Assembly: GCA_900543885.1 (NCBI GenBank)
Contig: UQTA01000009.1
Span: forward strand, 1 to 64,000
Direction of reading: 5' to 3'
DNA: 64,000 nucleotides
Source: an uncultured Clostridium sp.
Lineage (GTDB): Bacteria; Bacillota; Clostridia; Lachnospirales; Lachnospiraceae
The translations under genes were made by a program, and so were the position numbers. Under the pieces are notes generated by a model. The model did not search any database. It saw only the letters and a list, made by a program, of their open reading frames with translations, and was not told the origin of the DNA. Positions 39,717-48,791 of the stretch are shown in pieces (within the stretch, counting starts at the first letter, position 1; each line of letters opens with the position of its first letter).

Positions 39717-40901
39717 ATGGAAAAGCTGATTTATCTTGACAATGCAGCCACTACCAAAACAAGGCCGGAGGTTGTGGAAGCAATGCTTCCATATTTTACA
39801 GAATACTATGGAAATCCATCTTCTGTATATACATTTTCATCAGAGAGCAAAAAAGCAGTTACCAATGCAAGAGAGATCATTGCAAAGTCTTTAGGTGCAA
39901 AGACCAACGAGATCTACTTTACAGCAGGAGGAAGTGAGTCTGATAACTGGGCACTGGTTGCTACAGCAGAAGCTTACAGCGCAAAGGGCAAACACATCAT
40001 CACCAGCAAGATCGAGCATCATGCCATCCTTCATACCTGTCAGTATCTGGAGAAGAGAGGATATGAAGTAACTTATCTGGATGTAGATGAGAATGGTGTT
40101 GTTAAATTAGACGAATTAAAGAAAGCTATCCGTCCGGATACCATTCTGATCTCCATTATGTTTGCAAATAATGAGATCGGAACCATTGAACCAATTAAAG
40201 AAATCGGAGAGATCGCCAAGGAACATGGTATTTTATTCCATACAGATGCTGTACAGGCTTATGCTCATGTGCCGATCAACGTAGATGAGTGCCATATTGA
40301 TATGTTAAGTTCCAGCGGTCACAAGTTAAATGGTCCAAAGGGAATCGGTTTCCTTTATATCCGTACAGGTGTGAAGATCCGTTCCTTTATCCATGGCGGA
40401 GCACAGGAGCGTAAGCGCCGTGCAGGTACTGAAAATGTTCCTGGTATCGTAGGATACGGAAAAGCAGCACAGATCGCTATGGAAACCATGGATGAGCGTA
40501 TTGCAAAAGAGACTCAGTTAAGAGATTATCTGATCAAGCGTGTAACAGAGGAGGTTCCTTTTACCAGAGTCAATGGTTCCAGAACCAATCGTCTGCCAAA
40601 CAATGTAAACTTTGCCTTCCAGTTTATTGAAGGTGAGTCACTGCTGATCAAGTTAGACATGGCAGGTATCTGCGGTTCCAGCGGTTCTGCATGTACTTCC
40701 GGTTCTCTGGATCCATCTCATGTACTGTTAGCGATCGGACTGCCTCATGAGATCGCTCATGGTTCTCTGCGTCTGACATTAAGTGAAGAGAATACCATGG
40801 AAGAAATGGATTATGTAGTAGAGCAGATCAAGGAGATCGTATCCTACTTAAGAGGTATGTCTCCATTATACGAAGATTATATGAAGCATCATAAAAACTA
40901 A
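39717..40901 (+). CDS. nifS: Cysteine desulfurase NifS/IscS-type
   Basis: The 394-residue PLP enzyme releases sulfur from cysteine as a persulfide. It has YLDNAATTKTRPEVVEAMLP (about 5-24), EIHHAILHTC-like EHHAILHTCQYL, the PLP lysine in SSGHKLNGPKGIGFLY (about 200-215) and the active cysteine in CGSSGSACTSGSLDPSHVL (about 320-338). It is followed by a NifU/IscU scaffold and mnmA, so its sulfur serves Fe-S assembly and tRNA thiolation. GGCGG precedes ATG 39717. Confidence 0.95.
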   Translation: MEKLIYLDNAATTKTRPEVVEAMLPYFTEYYGNPSSVYTFSSESKKAVTNAREIIAKSLGAKTNEIYFTAGGSESDNWALVATAEAYSAKGKHIITSKIEHHAILHTCQYLEKRGYEVTYLDVDENGVVKLDELKKAIRPDTILISIMFANNEIGTIEPIKEIGEIAKEHGILFHTDAVQAYAHVPINVDECHIDMLSSSGHKLNGPKGIGFLYIRTGVKIRSFIHGGAQERKRRAGTENVPGIVGYGKAAQIAMETMDERIAKETQLRDYLIKRVTEEVPFTRVNGSRTNRLPNNVNFAFQFIEGESLLIKLDMAGICGSSGSACTSGSLDPSHVLLAIGLPHEIAHGSLRLTLSEENTMEEMDYVVEQIKEIVSYLRGMSPLYEDYMKHHKN

Positions 40902-40953
40902 AGGAAACAGCATTATCTGCTTTCAGGCAGTAGAACATCAGGAGGAAATTTTC

Positions 40954-41391
40954 ATGTATTCAGAAAAAGTAATGGACCATTTTCAGCATCCAAGAAATGT
41001 GGGAGAAATAGAAGATGCCAGCGGCGTAGGAACTGTAGGAAACCCGAAATGTGGTGATATCATGCGTATCTACTTAGATATCGATGATAACCAGATCATC
41101 CGTGACGTAAAGTTTAAGACTTTCGGCTGCGGCGCTGCAGTTGCAACCAGCAGTATGGCTACTGAATTAGTAAAGGGAAAGACTGTTCAGGAAGCAATGG
41201 AAGTTACCAACAAGGCAGTTATGGAAGCATTAGACGGACTTCCGCCAGTAAAGGTACATTGTTCTCTGTTAGCTGAGGAAGCGATCCATGCAGCTTTATG
41301 GGATTATGCTCAGAAAAACGGTATTAAGATCGAAGGACTGGAGCAGCCTAAGGAGAATATCGGCGAAGAGGAAGAAGAGGAAGAGTATTGA
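40954..41391 (+). CDS. nifU: Fe-S scaffold protein NifU/IscU-type
   Basis: The 145-residue protein assembles Fe-S clusters. Three conserved cysteines are visible in GNPKCGDIMRIYL, FGCGAAVATSSMATELVKGK and VHCSLLAEEAIHAAL. It matches the N-terminal domain of NifU (IscU), not the full three-domain NifU. The C-terminus is an unusually acidic tail with about ten Glu in the last fifteen residues. Its stop overlaps the TTG start of mnmA. Confidence 0.95.
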   Translation: MYSEKVMDHFQHPRNVGEIEDASGVGTVGNPKCGDIMRIYLDIDDNQIIRDVKFKTFGCGAAVATSSMATELVKGKTVQEAMEVTNKAVMEALDGLPPVKVHCSLLAEEAIHAALWDYAQKNGIKIEGLEQPKENIGEEEEEEEY

Positions 41392-42464
41392 GCAGAAAAG
41401 TAGTAGTAGGCATGTCCGGAGGAGTTGATTCCTCCGTGGCAGCCTGGCTGTTAAAAGAACAAGGTTACGATGTGATCGGCGTAACCATGCAGATCTGGCA
41501 GGATGAGGATACCGAGGTTCAGGAAGCTGAGGGGGGCTGCTGCGGCTTAAGTGCTGTAGATGATGCACGCCGTGTTGCTATGGACATTGGTATCCCTTAT
41601 TATGTTATGAACTTTAAAGATGAGTTCCGTAAGAAAGTCATGGACTATTTTGCAGCAGAATATATGGCAGGACGTACTCCTAATCCATGTATCGCCTGCA
41701 ACCGTTATGTAAAATGGGAATCTCTCCTGCGGCGCAGCCTTTCTATCGGGGCTGATTATATTGCAACGGGACATTATGCAAGGATCGAGCAGCTTCCTAA
41801 CGGCAGATATGCCATTAAAAAGTCAGTGACAGCAGCAAAGGATCAGACCTATGCCCTTTATAATCTGACTCAGGATCAGCTTTCCCACACTTTGATGCCG
41901 GTAGGAAATTATCACAAGGATGAGATCCGCGATATGGCAGAAAAACTGGGACTTCCTGTGGCTTCTAAACCGGACAGTCAGGAGATCTGTTTTATCCCGG
42001 ACCATGATTATGCATCCTTTATTGAAGAATATACAGGAAAGACCATGAAACCAGGCAATTTCGTAGATCTGGATGGAAATGTACTGGGTCGCCATAAGGG
42101 AATCTCTCATTATACGGTGGGCCAGAGAAAAGGCTTAAACCTGGCGATGGGGTATCCTGTTTTTGTTGTAGCCATCCGTCCGAAGACCAATGAAGTGGTT
42201 TTAGGAAATGGACAGGATGTATTTACAGATGTAGTCCGCTGCAATCAGTTAAACTGGATGGCACTGGATGGGATTGGTGAGGAAGAAGTTTCTGTGAATG
42301 CCAAGATCCGTTACAGTCATAAGGGGGCACCGTGTAAGATCCGTCGGATCGGAGAAGACATGGTAGAATGCCGCTTTGAAGAGCCGGTACGTGCAGCAAC
42401 ACCGGGACAGGCGGTTGTATTTTACCAGGATGATTATGTAGCAGGCGGGGGAACTATTTTATGA
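41388..42464 (+). CDS. mnmA: tRNA-specific 2-thiouridylase MnmA
   Basis: MnmA thiolates U34 of Lys, Glu and Gln tRNAs. The 358-residue protein has the PP-loop GMSGGVDSSVAAWLLKEQG (about 8-26), the catalytic cysteine region TPNPCIACNRYVKW (about 96-109) and the second cysteine in KPDSQEICFIPDHDY (about 196-210). It uses a TTG start overlapping the nifU stop (TTGA), preceded by a GGAAGAGGAAGAG stretch. An extra GGCCG-like insert EAEGGCCGLSAVDDARRVA (about 46-64) is usual in this family. Confidence 0.95.
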   Translation: MSRKVVVGMSGGVDSSVAAWLLKEQGYDVIGVTMQIWQDEDTEVQEAEGGCCGLSAVDDARRVAMDIGIPYYVMNFKDEFRKKVMDYFAAEYMAGRTPNPCIACNRYVKWESLLRRSLSIGADYIATGHYARIEQLPNGRYAIKKSVTAAKDQTYALYNLTQDQLSHTLMPVGNYHKDEIRDMAEKLGLPVASKPDSQEICFIPDHDYASFIEEYTGKTMKPGNFVDLDGNVLGRHKGISHYTVGQRKGLNLAMGYPVFVVAIRPKTNEVVLGNGQDVFTDVVRCNQLNWMALDGIGEEEVSVNAKIRYSHKGAPCKIRRIGEDMVECRFEEPVRAATPGQAVVFYQDDYVAGGGTIL

Positions 42465-43765
42465 GAAAGAGAAGAGAAAAAGCAAGTATAAAGGCAGCTG
42501 CCATTCTTCTTGGGGCAGCACTTTTAACAGGAGGCTGTTCCAGTTATCAATCCAGCGAAGAGCTGAGAAAGAGCGCACAGACAGTGGAGACAGAGAGTAC
42601 AGAAAGCTCTGCAAATGGGGACGAAAAAGGTTCCAATGAAACAACTGACAACCAAGTGAATGGGGAAAATGGGAAAGATTCCGGCGAACAGGAGGAAAAT
42701 CCGACTGCGCAGATCATCCAGAGCGAAACAGAGCGCACAGCAGCGCCGGCACCGGAATTTAAACAGGTTTCTGATACGGTTTATGTAAAAACAGAAGGCG
42801 GCAGTGTCCGCGTCCGTTCTTCCTGCGATACTTCAGCAGATGATAATATTGTGGCAAATGTTGGAAATGCAACGAAACTTACCCGTACCGGTACCAGTGA
42901 AAAGTGGGATCGGGTAGAATATGAAGGAAAAACGGTTTACATTTCCTCGGATTTCGTGACTGCGGAAGTGCCAAAAGAACCAGAGACGACAGCGGCAGCT
43001 AATGTGGCTGCAGACGGTCAGGTGACATTAAATCCATCCTGGAAATATGCAGACTATGCAAAGATCAAATCCGGCGCGGCAGTTCTTTACCGTACCACAG
43101 TTTCTGAAAAGAAGAACAAGGTGATCGCAGTGAATGCAGGACACGGCACAAAGGGAGGAACCTCTGTAAAGACCCAGTGCCATCCAGATGGAACTGCCAA
43201 AGTAACCGGTGGCACCACAGGAGCAGGAGCTACTTCGGCAGTAGCAGTGTCTACGGGAATGACATTTTCTGACGGAACACCAGAGAGCAAGGTCACACTT
43301 GCAATGGCAAAAGTTTTTAAGGATAAGCTTTTAGCAGCAGGTTATGATGTACTGATGATCCGTGACGGAGAAGATGTACAGCTGGATAATGTTGCAAGAA
43401 GCGTGATCGCCAATAATGCAGCTGACTGTCATATTGCTCTTCACTGGGATTCCACCACCAGCAACAAAGGCGCATTTTACATGAGTGTTCCAGATGTGGC
43501 TTCTTATAAGAACATGGAACCGGTAAAATCCCACTGGCAGCAGCATAATGCCCTGGGAGCAAGCCTGGTGAGCGGTTTAAAAGGGGCAGGTGTAAAGATC
43601 TTTTCCGGTGGTTCCATGGCAATGGATCTGACGCAGACTTCCTACTCTACGATACCGTCTGTTGACATTGAGCTGGGGGATAAGGCGTCTGATCATTCTC
43701 AGAGTACTTTAAATCAGTTGGGAGATGGGCTGACAGCAGGGGTAAAGACGTATTTTGGACAGTAG
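42461..43765 (+). CDS. N-acetylmuramoyl-L-alanine amidase lipoprotein with SH3 domain
   Basis: The 434-residue protein has a lipoprotein signal (lipobox TGGC, Cys26), a Glu/Asn/Thr-rich spacer, and an SH3-like domain (about 107-168: VYVKTEGGSVRVRSSC, KWDRVEYEGKTVYISSDFV). A zinc amidase_3 domain follows (VIAVNAGHGTKGG about 222-234, HIALHWDS, VDIELGDKASDHSQS). It cleaves peptide stems from glycan strands. ATGA overlaps the mnmA stop, so it belongs to the sulfur-relay operon by position although not by function. Confidence 0.9.
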   Translation: MRKRREKASIKAAAILLGAALLTGGCSSYQSSEELRKSAQTVETESTESSANGDEKGSNETTDNQVNGENGKDSGEQEENPTAQIIQSETERTAAPAPEFKQVSDTVYVKTEGGSVRVRSSCDTSADDNIVANVGNATKLTRTGTSEKWDRVEYEGKTVYISSDFVTAEVPKEPETTAAANVAADGQVTLNPSWKYADYAKIKSGAAVLYRTTVSEKKNKVIAVNAGHGTKGGTSVKTQCHPDGTAKVTGGTTGAGATSAVAVSTGMTFSDGTPESKVTLAMAKVFKDKLLAAGYDVLMIRDGEDVQLDNVARSVIANNAADCHIALHWDSTTSNKGAFYMSVPDVASYKNMEPVKSHWQQHNALGASLVSGLKGAGVKIFSGGSMAMDLTQTSYSTIPSVDIELGDKASDHSQSTLNQLGDGLTAGVKTYFGQ

Positions 43766-43819
43766 TATTGTAACTTCCCCGCATTATGGGGATAAATGGT
43801 AGCAGAAAGGAGTTATGCT

Positions 43820-44641
43820 ATGAGAAAGGTAAAACGTTTTGCGGCAATCGTCCTTACAGCGGCTCTTTTGAGCCCAACCACGGCTTATGCAGGTAATGTG
43901 GAAGATGCAAAAGCTCTTTATGAGCAGGTAACAGAAAAGCAGAAATCCATTACGGATATGAATGCTTATTATGATTACCAGATGCATCTTTCCGGAAGTG
44001 CCTTAGAAGGCATGGAAAATGCCGGTAACATGCGTATAGAAATGAATGTGCGCATGAATCATTTAACAGATCTGGGAAATCTGCAGTACAGCAGTTACAG
44101 CCGTGTTACTATGCCGGGACAGGAACCGGTGATCAGCGCTATGTATTACAAAGACGGAACCAGCTATATGGACGCAGGCGGAATGAAGATCAAATATCCT
44201 GTGGATCTGTCCAAAATGGCAGAACAGATCAGCAGCCAGACATTCTTATTAGCTTCAGGACAGGAGCAGGAAGAACTGCTGAACAATTTCCGTTTATGGA
44301 CAGAAGGGGATAACCAGGTAGTTGGCTTTGTGATCCAGGGCGATAAGATGACGGATTACATGGATCAGGTATTAAATGGTCTGGGAATGGGAAGCTCTCT
44401 GCTTTCTGAAAGCAGTGTGAACATGAAAATCTCAGACATTCCTTGTGAATATGTAATAGATCCTAATGGTGACTGCATTAAGATGCGTATGAAGATGAAC
44501 ATGGGAATGAATGTGGACGGAAAGACCGCAAACATTGACATGGACGGAGATGTGGGAATTGCAGATCCAGGCAGTCCGGTAGGGATCAATTTCCCAAATT
44601 TAAGCGAATATAAGGATATGGCAGAGGCTTTTGCAAGATAA
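43820..44641 (+). CDS. Secreted protein of unknown function
   Basis: This 273-residue protein has a signal peptide (residues 1-25, ending PTTAYAGNVE). The remainder has repeated beta-strand-like segments rich in Met, such as GNMRIEMNVRMNHLTDLGNL and IKMRMKMNMGMNVDGKTANI. These suggest a LolA/LppX-like or DUF6612-type lipid-binding barrel, but I cannot assign the family with confidence. AAGGAG sets ATG 43820 rather than an in-frame ATG at 43796. It follows the amidase by 54 nt and a small CCCC/GGGG hairpin. Confidence 0.6.
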   Translation: MRKVKRFAAIVLTAALLSPTTAYAGNVEDAKALYEQVTEKQKSITDMNAYYDYQMHLSGSALEGMENAGNMRIEMNVRMNHLTDLGNLQYSSYSRVTMPGQEPVISAMYYKDGTSYMDAGGMKIKYPVDLSKMAEQISSQTFLLASGQEQEELLNNFRLWTEGDNQVVGFVIQGDKMTDYMDQVLNGLGMGSSLLSESSVNMKISDIPCEYVIDPNGDCIKMRMKMNMGMNVDGKTANIDMDGDVGIADPGSPVGINFPNLSEYKDMAEAFAR

Positions 44642-44654
44642 AAAAGTCTGGTGA

Positions 44655-44683
44655 TTGCGTCCTTTCAGGGAATGTGGTACAAT
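44655..44683 (+). promoter_or_regulatory. Promoter of the SseB-like gene
   Basis: TTGCGT (44655-44660) and TACAAT (44678-44683) are 17 nt apart. Confidence 0.55.
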
Positions 44684-44757
44684 CATATCCAATGAAGCAG
44701 ATGTCCTCCTGTGAGTCTGCCGGGAGAACATAAAGCAGCAAAGGAGATAAAACTGGA

Positions 44758-45597
44758 ATGAGTGAGACACCGAATACAATTACGGGCATCAAAAGGGAAC
44801 TTCTGATGCGCCTTGGACATGATGCGGATATTTTTGCACTGATCTCTCTGTGCACAAGAGAGCCATATGTAGTATGTGATGAGGAGACCTTTGATGACGA
44901 GGTATTCTTATTCCTGGATGAAGAGGAAGCAAAGAAGGAAGCAGCAAAGCTGGCAGAGGATAAAATTCCTGTAACTGTTGCAAAGATCAATGGAAAAGAT
45001 ATGCTGGTATTCTTTACCGGTCTGTATGCACTGGGTGTAAATGCCCTGGTGGTAACCGATAAGGGAGAGAAGGCATCCATGCAGGTAGGCGACATTGTAA
45101 AGCGCAAATCCCCGGAAGATATGCCTCAGGGAACTGTATGGGTAGAAAATCCATCCTTACATCTGACTGCTGCATATCTGGCTCAGGAAATGCGCCGTCC
45201 GGCAGCATCTGTAAATAAAGAAAGACTGGCTGAATTAAATGAAGAGCTGACCGCTGATTTTAAGAAGGGAACCTTTATTTTCGCTCTTCAGAAGGAAGAA
45301 AAGGGCATTCCGTTAGTAAAATTAAAAGATGGACAGCTGTATCAGCCTGCATTTACAGATATTTTAGAGTTCCAGAAATTCAACCGTGAGAATAAAATGC
45401 GTCCGGTTGTAGTAGAAGCTGCAAAGGTACCAAATGTACTGGCAAATGAAGCACAGGGAATCATCCTGAATGTAATGGGAGTAAATCTTCCGTTAACTGT
45501 ATCCAGACCAAAGACACCGGCTGCACAGATCCAGAGGACCATCCCGATGCCGGAAGAAAATACAGAAGAGAATAAGGCTGAGAAGACAGAAAACTAA
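44758..45597 (+). CDS. SseB family protein
   Basis: The 279-residue protein resembles the SseB family named after enhanced serine sensitivity in Escherichia coli. Two similar halves are visible: a first with LFLDEEEAKKEAAKL and MLVFFTGLYALGVNALVVTD, a second with GTFIFALQKEEKGIPLVKLK and YQPAFTDILEFQKFNRENKM. The C-terminal tail is acidic. It has its own promoter and terminator. The molecular role of the family is unknown. Confidence 0.75.
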   Translation: MSETPNTITGIKRELLMRLGHDADIFALISLCTREPYVVCDEETFDDEVFLFLDEEEAKKEAAKLAEDKIPVTVAKINGKDMLVFFTGLYALGVNALVVTDKGEKASMQVGDIVKRKSPEDMPQGTVWVENPSLHLTAAYLAQEMRRPAASVNKERLAELNEELTADFKKGTFIFALQKEEKGIPLVKLKDGQLYQPAFTDILEFQKFNRENKMRPVVVEAAKVPNVLANEAQGIILNVMGVNLPLTVSRPKTPAAQIQRTIPMPEENTEENKAEKTEN

Positions 45598-45617
45598 CTA
45601 TAAGTTAATAGAGAAAA

Positions 45618-45662
45618 AAAGTGATCCACCGTATGCTGTGAGTGTACGGTGGATCACTTTTT
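45618..45662. terminator. Terminator after the SseB-like gene
   Basis: AAAGTGATCCACCGTA pairs with TACGGTGGATCACTTT; T and A runs flank it. Confidence 0.9.
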
Positions 45663-45739
45663 GCGTTAATGATTCACACCGGTCAGATAAGGCAGCTGGT
45701 CCTGGGAATAGCTGCGTATTGGAAGAAAGGGGAATAAAG

Positions 45740-45838
45740 ATGGGAAAAATGAGTGATGCAGAACTGGTTAAAAAACTGGAATATTATGGCCGGATCGAAA
45801 ATTTGACACCTCGACTATCCGGGGCTATTATGGTATAA
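45740..45838 (+). CDS. Putative 32-residue leader peptide
   Basis: A short frame with AAAGGGG 8 nt upstream encodes MGKMSDAELVKKLEYYGRIE followed by a dozen residues. Its last third overlaps the promoter of the GTPase-nuclease gene. It may be a leader peptide, a remnant of a larger gene, or chance; the ribosome binding site and charged, helical composition favour real translation. No family is recognised. Confidence 0.4.
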   Translation: MGKMSDAELVKKLEYYGRIENLTPRLSGAIMV

Positions 45839-45882
45839 TTCTTTCGATTTGTGATACCAGGGGCAAATGATTATTTGCCCTG
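45803..45882 (+). promoter_or_regulatory. Promoter and leader hairpin of the GTPase-nuclease gene
   Basis: TTGACA (45803-45808) and TATTAT (45826-45831) are 17 nt apart; a TATAAT at 45834-45839 is an alternative -10. The leader contains CAGGGGCAAAT-GATT-ATTTGCCCTG (about 45858-45882). This is a hairpin without a T run, as seen in leaders of ribosome-protection genes, so control by translation or attenuation is possible. Confidence 0.55.
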
Positions 45883-45915
45883 TATAGCATTGTGATCTGT
45901 TTAGGAGGCGTTTTC

Positions 45916-48789
45916 ATGGGCGGACAGAAGCCGGAAATAAATAAAAATAAGATCAGTGTGGGGCTGTTGGCTCATGTAGATGCGGGAAAGACCACTCTTT
46001 CTGAGGCACTTTTATATCTAACAGGTGCGATCCGCAAAATGGGGCGGGTGGATGACAGAGATGCGTTTTTAGATACCTATGAATTAGAGCGGGAGCGGGG
46101 CATTACCATTTTTTCAAAACAGGCAGTATTTGAAATGGGAGATAAAATTATAACTCTTCTGGATACACCTGGACATGTGGACTTTTCCGCAGAAATGGAG
46201 AGGACGATCCAGGTATTAGATGCAGCTGTTCTGGTAGTCAGCGGAGCGGATGGTGTCCAGGGACATACCAGGACGGTGTGGCGGCTGTTAAAACGTCATC
46301 ATGTACCTGTATTTCTTTTTATCAACAAAATGGATCAGTCAGGCTGCGATAAACAGGGACTGATGCAAGATTTAAAAGCCAATTTAGATGAAAATTGTGT
46401 GGATTTTGGCGGCTGGTCCGGAGAAAAGGGTGAATGGGATCCAAAAGAGACACAGACAGATGATTTTTACCAGGAGCTGGCAGTCTGTGATGAGAAAATC
46501 ATGGAATCCTATTTTGAAAACGGGATCATAAAGACTGAGGAGATCGGTCAGCTGATCCGGGAGCGAAAGGTATTTCCCTGCTATTTTGGTTCTGCACTGA
46601 AATTAAAGGGTGTGGAAAAGCTGATAGAAGGCCTGGCGCTTTATGCTGCGGGACTTGAGGCAGGAAAGGAAGAGAGACCTTTTGGCGCAAAAGTCTTTAA
46701 GATATCCAGAGATAATCAGGGAAACAGGCTGACCCATTTAAAGGTCACTTCCGGTGTTTTGCATGTAAAGGATTCCTGGGGAGAAGAAGAGAAGGTTAAT
46801 CAGATCCGTATTTATTCCGGAGCGAAATTTGAAAGCGTGAAAGAGGCGTCAGCAGGAGCAGTCTGTGCAGTGACCGGCCCCCTCCATACCCATCCGGGAC
46901 AGGGAATCGGCATAGAACCGGCGTCGGAAATGCCGCTTTTAGAGCCGGTGCTTACCTACAGGATTCTTCTTCCTTTTGACAGCGACGTACATAAATGTTT
47001 GCAGCAATTTAAGCAGCTGGAAGAAGAGGAACCACAGCTTCATGTACTTTGGGATGAAGAACTGGGTGAGATCCAGGTACAGCTTATGGGAGATGTGCAG
47101 ATTGAGATATTAAAGCACATGATGGAAGAAAGATATGGTCTCTTAGTGGGCTTTGATACAGGAAATATTGTATACAAAGAGACAATATTAAATACAGTAG
47201 AAGGAGTGGGGCATTTTGAACCGCTGCGTCATTATGCAGAGGTGCATTTGCTATTGGAGCCGGGAGAAGCCGGGAGCGGACTGCAGTTTGATACAGTGTG
47301 CAGCGAAGATGTGCTGGATCGGAACTGGCAGAGGCTGATCTTAACTCATTTAGAAGAGAAAATACACAGAGGGGTGCTTACAGGAGCTGAGATCACAGAC
47401 ATGAAGGTGACTCTCCTTACAGGACGTGCCCATATGAAGCATACAGAGGGCGGTGATTTCAGGCAGGCCACTTACCGGGCTCTGCGTCAGGGGCTGATGG
47501 AGGCAAAAAGTCAGCTGTTGGAGCCATTTTATGGATTTACGCTGGAACTTCCGTCGGAAAATCTGGGACGTGCCATGGCGGATATGGACCGGATGTTTGG
47601 AACCTTTGATCCGCCTGTAACTACAGAGGATGGCGTGGTATTAACGGGAAAAGCGCCGGTTGCCTGTCTTCGTGATTATCAGCGTGAGGTGATTGCTTAT
47701 ACAAAAGGACGGGGGCACTTAAGCCTTTGGTTTAAGGACTACGAGCCCTGCCATAATGCACAAGAGGTGATAGAGGCTGCAGGTTATGATCCAGAGGCAG
47801 ATCTGGAAAATACAGCAGATTCTGTTTTCTGCTCCCACGGAGCGGGATATCTTGTACCCTGGTATCAGGTGAAGGAATATATGCATGTAGAGAGCCCGCT
47901 GAAGAAAATGGAGCGAAGAACAGACGGGGAGAGTGAAAGTGACTGGGATGATGGGTCAAACGGTGAGAAGAGAGCCGGTATTGCAGCGCAGGGACAGATG
48001 ATGCCGGACACAGGTATTACAGGCACCGGTGGTGTCATTACGGGCACAGGCGGCAGAGCCGGCAGCACCGGTTCAGGTTCAGGTCCGGTTTCAGGCTCTG
48101 GAACTTCCTGGAGTGATGACAAAGAACTGGAGGAGATTTTCAATCGTCGTTTCGGGTCTGGAAAATGGCGCAGCCGGCCAGATACCCAGAGCAGCTTTTC
48201 TGCGCCGCGAACCAGAAATTATTCTGCAGGCAAGCCGTTAAAATCAAAAGAAGCAGATAAGCCCCAGGAGGAAGAATATCTCCTGGTAGATGGATATAAT
48301 ATTATTTTTGCCTGGGAAGAGCTGCGGGAGCTTTCAAAAGTGACCATTGATGGCGCCAGACAGAAACTTATGGATATCCTGTGTAATTATCAGGGATACA
48401 AAAAATGTACACTGATCCTGGTATTTGATGCCTATAAAGTGACAGGAAATACCGGGGAAGCCATAGATTACCACAATATTCATGTGGTGTATACCAAAGA
48501 GGCGGAAACAGCAGATCAATACATTGAAAAACTGGCCCATAAGATCGGCCGTCAGTATCATGTGACAGTGGCTACTTCTGACGGACTGGAGCAACTGATC
48601 ATTTATGGTCAGGGCTGTCATCTGATGTCTGCAAGAGACTTAAAAGAAGAGGTTGCCTGGGCAAATGAGCAGATACGGGAAGAAAAAGGAAAATTGGAAA
48701 AATCTGGGAAAAATTATCTGTTCCATGGCGCAGATGAAGAACTGGCGGCATATTTGGAAGATATCCGCCTTGGCAGGAAAGAAGGATAA
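45916..48789 (+). CDS. Tet(M)/EF-G-like ribosomal GTPase fused to a YacP/Rae1-type NYN ribonuclease domain
   Basis: This 957-residue protein joins two ribosome-directed modules. Residues about 12-660 follow the Tet(M)/EF-G plan: G1 AHVDAGKTT (19-27), RGIT switch (61-64), G3 DTPGHVDF (83-90), G4 NKMD (137-140), then beta-barrel and EF-G-like C-terminal domains. Residues about 665-785 are a Gly/Ser/Thr-rich, then charged linker. Residues about 786-955 match the YacP (Rae1) NYN nuclease: VDGYNIIFA with Asp792, VFDAY with Asp838, ETADQYIE with Asp867, ATSDGLEQ with Asp889. Known Rae1 cuts mRNA in the ribosomal A site, the site Tet(M)-like GTPases enter. TTAGGAGGCG sets the start. Tetracycline resistance is possible but unproven. 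Confidence 0.9.
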   Translation: MGGQKPEINKNKISVGLLAHVDAGKTTLSEALLYLTGAIRKMGRVDDRDAFLDTYELERERGITIFSKQAVFEMGDKIITLLDTPGHVDFSAEMERTIQVLDAAVLVVSGADGVQGHTRTVWRLLKRHHVPVFLFINKMDQSGCDKQGLMQDLKANLDENCVDFGGWSGEKGEWDPKETQTDDFYQELAVCDEKIMESYFENGIIKTEEIGQLIRERKVFPCYFGSALKLKGVEKLIEGLALYAAGLEAGKEERPFGAKVFKISRDNQGNRLTHLKVTSGVLHVKDSWGEEEKVNQIRIYSGAKFESVKEASAGAVCAVTGPLHTHPGQGIGIEPASEMPLLEPVLTYRILLPFDSDVHKCLQQFKQLEEEEPQLHVLWDEELGEIQVQLMGDVQIEILKHMMEERYGLLVGFDTGNIVYKETILNTVEGVGHFEPLRHYAEVHLLLEPGEAGSGLQFDTVCSEDVLDRNWQRLILTHLEEKIHRGVLTGAEITDMKVTLLTGRAHMKHTEGGDFRQATYRALRQGLMEAKSQLLEPFYGFTLELPSENLGRAMADMDRMFGTFDPPVTTEDGVVLTGKAPVACLRDYQREVIAYTKGRGHLSLWFKDYEPCHNAQEVIEAAGYDPEADLENTADSVFCSHGAGYLVPWYQVKEYMHVESPLKKMERRTDGESESDWDDGSNGEKRAGIAAQGQMMPDTGITGTGGVITGTGGRAGSTGSGSGPVSGSGTSWSDDKELEEIFNRRFGSGKWRSRPDTQSSFSAPRTRNYSAGKPLKSKEADKPQEEEYLLVDGYNIIFAWEELRELSKVTIDGARQKLMDILCNYQGYKKCTLILVFDAYKVTGNTGEAIDYHNIHVVYTKEAETADQYIEKLAHKIGRQYHVTVATSDGLEQLIIYGQGCHLMSARDLKEEVAWANEQIREEKGKLEKSGKNYLFHGADEELAAYLEDIRLGRKEG

Positions 48790-48791
48790 AG

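Noticed and set aside
45916..48789. Naming the fusion simply a tetracycline resistance gene
   Set aside because: The GTPase half is only Tet(M)-like, the length is far above the usual 640 residues, and the nuclease domain points to another or additional role.
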